DNA of 8,616 nucleotides from positions 1 through 8,616 of the forward strand of contig JAAYII010000115.1 of assembly GCA_012523535.1 (NCBI GenBank). The letters run 5' to 3'. How positions within the stretch are numbered: position 1 is the first letter of the stretch; the number at the start of each line of letters is the position of its first letter. This stretch comes from Peptococcaceae bacterium (GTDB taxonomy: Bacteria; Bacillota; Desulfitobacteriia; Desulfitobacteriales; Syntrophobotulaceae). Positions 6,977 to 8,616 of the stretch are shown here, piece by piece. Below the pieces are notes generated by a model, which worked only from the letters and a program-made list of their open reading frames with translations, was not told the origin of the DNA and made no database searches. A program made the position numbers and the translations under genes.

Positions 6977-7058
6977 AGTAGCCCAAGATAAACAGAATAA
7001 GAAAAATTACAGATAGAATAGCCGTTATCACGCTGTAAGGAAATCGATAGGCGTACAT
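6966..7058 (-). CDS. Small single-span membrane protein, 30 residues, unrecognised family
   Basis: The - strand ORF runs from ATG 7058-7056 to TAA 6968-6966. Residues 1-9 are MYAYRFPYS; residues 10-30 (starting VITAILSVIF, ending GYLFL) are almost purely hydrophobic with no charge, so one membrane helix is predicted. The short aromatic, once-basic N-terminus suggests it stays on the cytosolic side. The start is well supported by AAGGTGA (7069-7063), an excellent match to the anti-SD, with the ATG 4 bases on. A sigma-K-like promoter lies upstream. It resembles in style the tiny hydrophobic proteins made during Firmicute sporulation, but I do not recognise a specific family. Chance ORFs this short are common; the RBS, uniform hydrophobicity and promoter together make this one likely real. 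Confidence 0.65.
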   Translation of the reverse strand: MYAYRFPYSVITAILSVIFLILFILGYLFL

Positions 7059-7062
7059 AATC

Positions 7063-7070
7063 TCACCTTC
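7063..7070 (-). promoter_or_regulatory. Ribosome binding site of the small membrane protein gene
   Basis: On the - strand the bases read GAAGGTGA, preceded by AAG, close to the full AAGGAGGTGA complement of 16S rRNA. It lies 4 bases before the ATG at 7058, counting from the end of the match. This is among the strongest SD sites in the window. Confidence 0.7.
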
Positions 7071-7085
7071 CTTATTCCTTTTATA

Positions 7086-7114
7086 TAATCTATGATAACG
7101 GCGGATATAGAGTT
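7086..7114 (-). promoter_or_regulatory. Putative sigma-K-like promoter of the small gene
   Basis: On the - strand CATAGATTA (7094-7086) matches the sigma-K -10 consensus CATANNNTA. AAC (7114-7112) lies upstream with a 17-base spacer, matching the short -35 element AC of that sigma factor. The start of transcription would fall near 7079, leaving a leader of about 20 bases that contains the SD. An alternative is a vegetative -10 in the overlapping TTATATAA. The consensus is short, so this is only suggestive. Confidence 0.35.
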
Positions 7115-7145
7115 AAATGACGGATCAGGTGGTCCGTTATTTTTT
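7115..7145 (+). terminator. Intrinsic terminator, probably ending the fab-acc operon
   Basis: A 12-bp stem (7115-7126 with 7131-7142, two G-U wobbles) with loop AGGT is followed by T7143-T7145; the 3' arm itself ends in T-rich sequence, so the RNA ends in a run of six U. It points in the + direction and is the first convincing terminator after accA, 300 bp downstream. It overlaps the promoter of the - strand small gene. Confidence 0.75.
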
Positions 7146-7176
7146 ACGTGTCTGAACAAAAGTAAATAGATATAAT

Positions 7177-7207
7177 TTGGCAAAAAAATGGTATTATTTT
7201 GTATAAT
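7177..7207 (+). promoter_or_regulatory. Putative sigma-A promoter
   Basis: TTGGCA (7177-7182) and a perfect TATAAT (7202-7207) are separated by 19 bases, slightly longer than the 17 preferred. It is placed after the operon terminator and before a small ORF and terminator, so it would drive a transcript of about 200 bases. In AT-rich DNA such hexamers also arise by chance. Confidence 0.35.
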
Positions 7208-7304
7208 TTTTGATAACAGGTACTTACAATGCGGAACAGTGTGGGGCCTTTTTTGTTATAGATTGTTTTAAAGAGAGGGAAAAAGTAGACAAGAAGGTAT
7301 AAAA

Positions 7305-7355
7305 ATGTTACTATTTAACATACAAAAAAACCGCTCACGAGAGGGGCGGCAGTAA
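7305..7355 (+). CDS. Possible 16-codon small ORF
   Basis: ATG 7305-7307 is preceded by AAGAAGG (7291-7297) at 7 bases, a reasonable SD. It encodes MLLFNIQKNRSREGRQ and stops at TAA 7353-7355. The ATG lies in a 6-bp hairpin (ATGTTA 7305-7310 with TAACAT 7316-7321). There is no + strand gene downstream to be controlled, so a classical leader peptide is unlikely. Its 3' half overlaps the - strand terminator hairpin, which may explain its arginine-rich end without any coding role. Low confidence. Confidence 0.2.
   Translation: MLLFNIQKNRSREGRQ
7324..7349 (-). terminator. Intrinsic terminator of the capA transcript
   Basis: On the - strand CCG-CTC pairs with GAG-CGG (7349-7331) around loop TCGT with a CCC bulge; alternatively CCGC pairs with GCGG. 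Seven T follow at 7330-7324. It is the first - strand hairpin with a U-tract after the capA stop, about 150 bases downstream. The bulge lowers certainty. Confidence 0.5.
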
Positions 7356-7389
7356 TAGAGTGCTCAAAGTAGTACAACAGCCAAAGTCA

Positions 7390-7421
7390 GGGAGCCACGA
7401 GCGGGCTCCCAAGTACTTTTT
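7390..7421 (+). terminator. Intrinsic terminator of a + strand small transcript
   Basis: GGGAGCC (7390-7396) pairs perfectly with GGCTCCC (7404-7410) around a 7-base loop. AAAGT (7383-7387) can pair with ACTTT (7415-7419) as an outer stem, and five T lie at 7417-7421. In the + direction it would also protect capA from antisense reading. On the - strand no U-tract follows it. Confidence 0.5.
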
Positions 7422-7433
7422 CTCCACTTATTT

Positions 7434-7467
7434 GTCTATTTCTCTTTTTTGTCTGTTTTTCTTTTTT
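7434..7467. repeat. 17-bp imperfect tandem repeat in a pyrimidine-rich tract
   Basis: GTCTATTTCTCTTTTTT (7434-7450) is followed directly by GTCTGTTTTTCTTTTTT, differing at two positions. It lies in the 3' untranslated part of the capA transcript (purine-rich on that strand). Simple-sequence slippage is the likely origin. Confidence 0.6.
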
Positions 7468-7497
7468 AAGCGGATTTTTGCTACATTATATTCTCAC

Positions 7498-8616
7498 TTA
7501 TAAATCGGCAGACAAATATCCCACCGAATCCCGGCAAAACTTTATGCGCTCCAGGTCGGAAGAATTGAGTAAGAGAAATTTATTTGGAGAGCCCAAAGCG
7601 TCCTCGGCTGGTATGACCTCATAAACGTACCTGCCCTTTATTGTTTTCTTGTTGACCCAGGTCGGTATGGCTTCAGCCGAAAGGAGCACGGGCTTATGAC
7701 CTTTTTGAATGGCTAAAGTAACCTTGGCGATCATACCCTGTTCCGTATAGATGTCATTTACCGTTTCCTTGCGCTGGTCGGAAATAAAATTGCCCAGAGA
7801 ATAAAATACGGGAACCTTGTTGCCCTCATTGTCGGTTAACAGTACCGCGGGCTGGAGGACATGGGGATGCCCACCGAAGATAACGTCAACACCGAGCGCT
7901 ACCATTTCAGCAGCCAGTTGTTGCTGAAAATCGTTGGGAGTCCGGTGGTATTCGTAACCCCAATGCATACAAGCCACAATAACTTCGGCCCCGTCTTCGC
8001 GAGCAGCCGTCACTCTTTCAGCCACAGTGCTGATCGATTTTTCTAAATTTTGGGGATCAAAGGTATCCATAAGCCCGGTCATGTTCATAGGCAAAAACAG
8101 CCCGTTAATATCCAGCCCTCCATTGGCCAAAGGAAAAGCATAGCCAAAATTTAGAACAGCAACTTTTACCCCATTAATATCTTTAATAACATAAGTTTTC
8201 TCGGGCTCCTCCGCTTTAACGCCGATAATGTCCAACCCTTTTTCCCTGACGGTGCGGATAGTTCTATAGAAGCCGGGTATTCCCTGATCCATACGATGGT
8301 TGTTGGCTGCGGTCAGGATATCTATACCGGCATTTTTTAAGGCATCCACGATGGAGTCGGGAGTGTTGAATTTAGGATAGCCGGAATAGCCGGCTTCCGG
8401 CCCGGCCAAGGTCGTTTCCAAATTGGCAATGGTTATGTCCGCGTTCTCCAAATATGGCTTAACATACTGGAATTGGCTGTTAAAGTCGTATATCCCCAGG
8501 TCGGGTTCATAAGCTGCAAAGTAGAGGGTATTATGAATCAAAATATCGCCTACGGCGGCAATTGTAATATTAACCGTAGGCGGCTGGGAAGCGGTATCGG
8601 GAGAAGGGTCTCCGAC
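7498..8616 (-). CDS. CapA/PgsA-family metallophosphatase-fold protein (N-terminus outside window)
   Basis: The frame is open from base 8616 to TAA at 7500-7498, giving 372 visible residues; a start at TTG 8541 would cut through the domain and is wrong. Visible residues 1-18 form a polar, Pro/Ser/Thr-rich linker (VGDPSPDTASQPP), which suggests a signal peptide or lipoprotein anchor further upstream and an extracytoplasmic location. The PGA_cap domain then starts with TIAAVGDILIH (18-28). Metal-site motifs follow: NLE (65-67), NNH (105-107), HWGYEY (218-223), GGHPHVLQP (248-256) and YSLGNF (272-277). Members are linked to poly-gamma-glutamate capsule synthesis, but most genomic copies have no proven substrate. 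No capB or capC neighbour is visible, so a role in capsule formation cannot be claimed. It converges with the fab-acc operon. Confidence 0.93.
   Translation of the reverse strand, partial: VGDPSPDTASQPPTVNITIAAVGDILIHNTLYFAAYEPDLGIYDFNSQFQYVKPYLENADITIANLETTLAGPEAGYSGYPKFNTPDSIVDALKNAGIDILTAANNHRMDQGIPGFYRTIRTVREKGLDIIGVKAEEPEKTYVIKDINGVKVAVLNFGYAFPLANGGLDINGLFLPMNMTGLMDTFDPQNLEKSISTVAERVTAAREDGAEVIVACMHWGYEYHRTPNDFQQQLAAEMVALGVDVIFGGHPHVLQPAVLLTDNEGNKVPVFYSLGNFISDQRKETVNDIYTEQGMIAKVTLAIQKGHKPVLLSAEAIPTWVNKKTIKGRYVYEVIPAEDALGSPNKFLLLNSSDLERIKFCRDSVGYLSADL

Larger units (their letters stand above)
7059..7497. other. AT-rich intergenic region between the small gene and capA
   Basis: These 439 bases hold no long gene. 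They contain the small gene's RBS and promoter, a + strand terminator (7115-7145), a candidate + strand small transcription unit (7177-7421) with a 16-codon ORF, a - strand terminator (7324-7349), and a pyrimidine-rich stretch with a 17-bp tandem repeat before the capA stop. Nothing here resembles a tRNA, rRNA, CRISPR or transposase. Confidence 0.7.

Noticed and set aside
7188..7271. 27-codon + strand ORF starting MVLFCIIFDN
   Set aside because: It has no SD, overlaps the putative promoter and has no coherent protein character.
7498..8541. capA-like gene starting at TTG 8541
   Set aside because: This TTG is the leucine of AVGDILIH, inside the metal-binding motif; the true start lies outside the window.

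Overview
The window is a stretch of a Gram-positive, most likely clostridial (Firmicutes), chromosome. The evidence is the gene order fabD-fabG-fabF-accB-fabZ-accC-accD-accA, which is the classical Clostridium/Streptococcus-type type II fatty acid synthesis (FASII) cluster, together with strong AGGAGG-type ribosome binding sites, tight gene spacing and very AT-rich intergenic DNA. A species cannot be named from the sequence alone.

Positions 1-6814 hold eight co-directional + strand genes. fabD is cut by the left edge. It is followed by fabG, fabF, accB, fabZ, accC (TTG start), accD and accA. Together they carry acetyl-CoA to malonyl-CoA (AccB biotin carrier, AccC biotin carboxylase, AccD/AccA carboxyltransferase), load malonate onto ACP (FabD), and run three of the four elongation-cycle steps (FabF condensation, FabG ketoreduction, FabZ dehydration). 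The enoyl reductase, FabH and acpP are not visible; in this gene order they normally lie upstream of fabD, outside the window. Gaps between genes are 6-14 bp, except 65 bp before fabG and 50 bp before accD. The accD leader is unusual: it has a perfect hairpin, a competing 8-bp long-range stem, and a 10-bp tandem duplication that creates a five-codon micro-ORF overlapping the accD start.

Positions 6815-7497 are AT-rich and hold no long gene, but they are structured. From left to right they contain six degenerate 14-17 bp repeats (6841-6933), a 12-bp tandem duplication, and a 30-residue single-membrane-span protein gene on the - strand (6966-7058) with an excellent ribosome binding site and a sigma-K-like promoter. 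These are followed by a strong + strand intrinsic terminator (7115-7145), then a candidate small transcription unit (promoter 7177-7207, 16-codon ORF 7305-7355, terminator 7390-7421) and a - strand terminator (7324-7349).

Positions 7498-8616 hold a - strand CapA/PgsA-type metallophosphatase-fold gene whose N-terminus runs off the right edge. Its frame is open to base 8616 and contains the VGD metal-binding motif upstream of any in-window start. The coding region is ordinary FASII. The observations worth checking are the accD leader, the unannotated small membrane protein, the repeat array and the putative small RNA.
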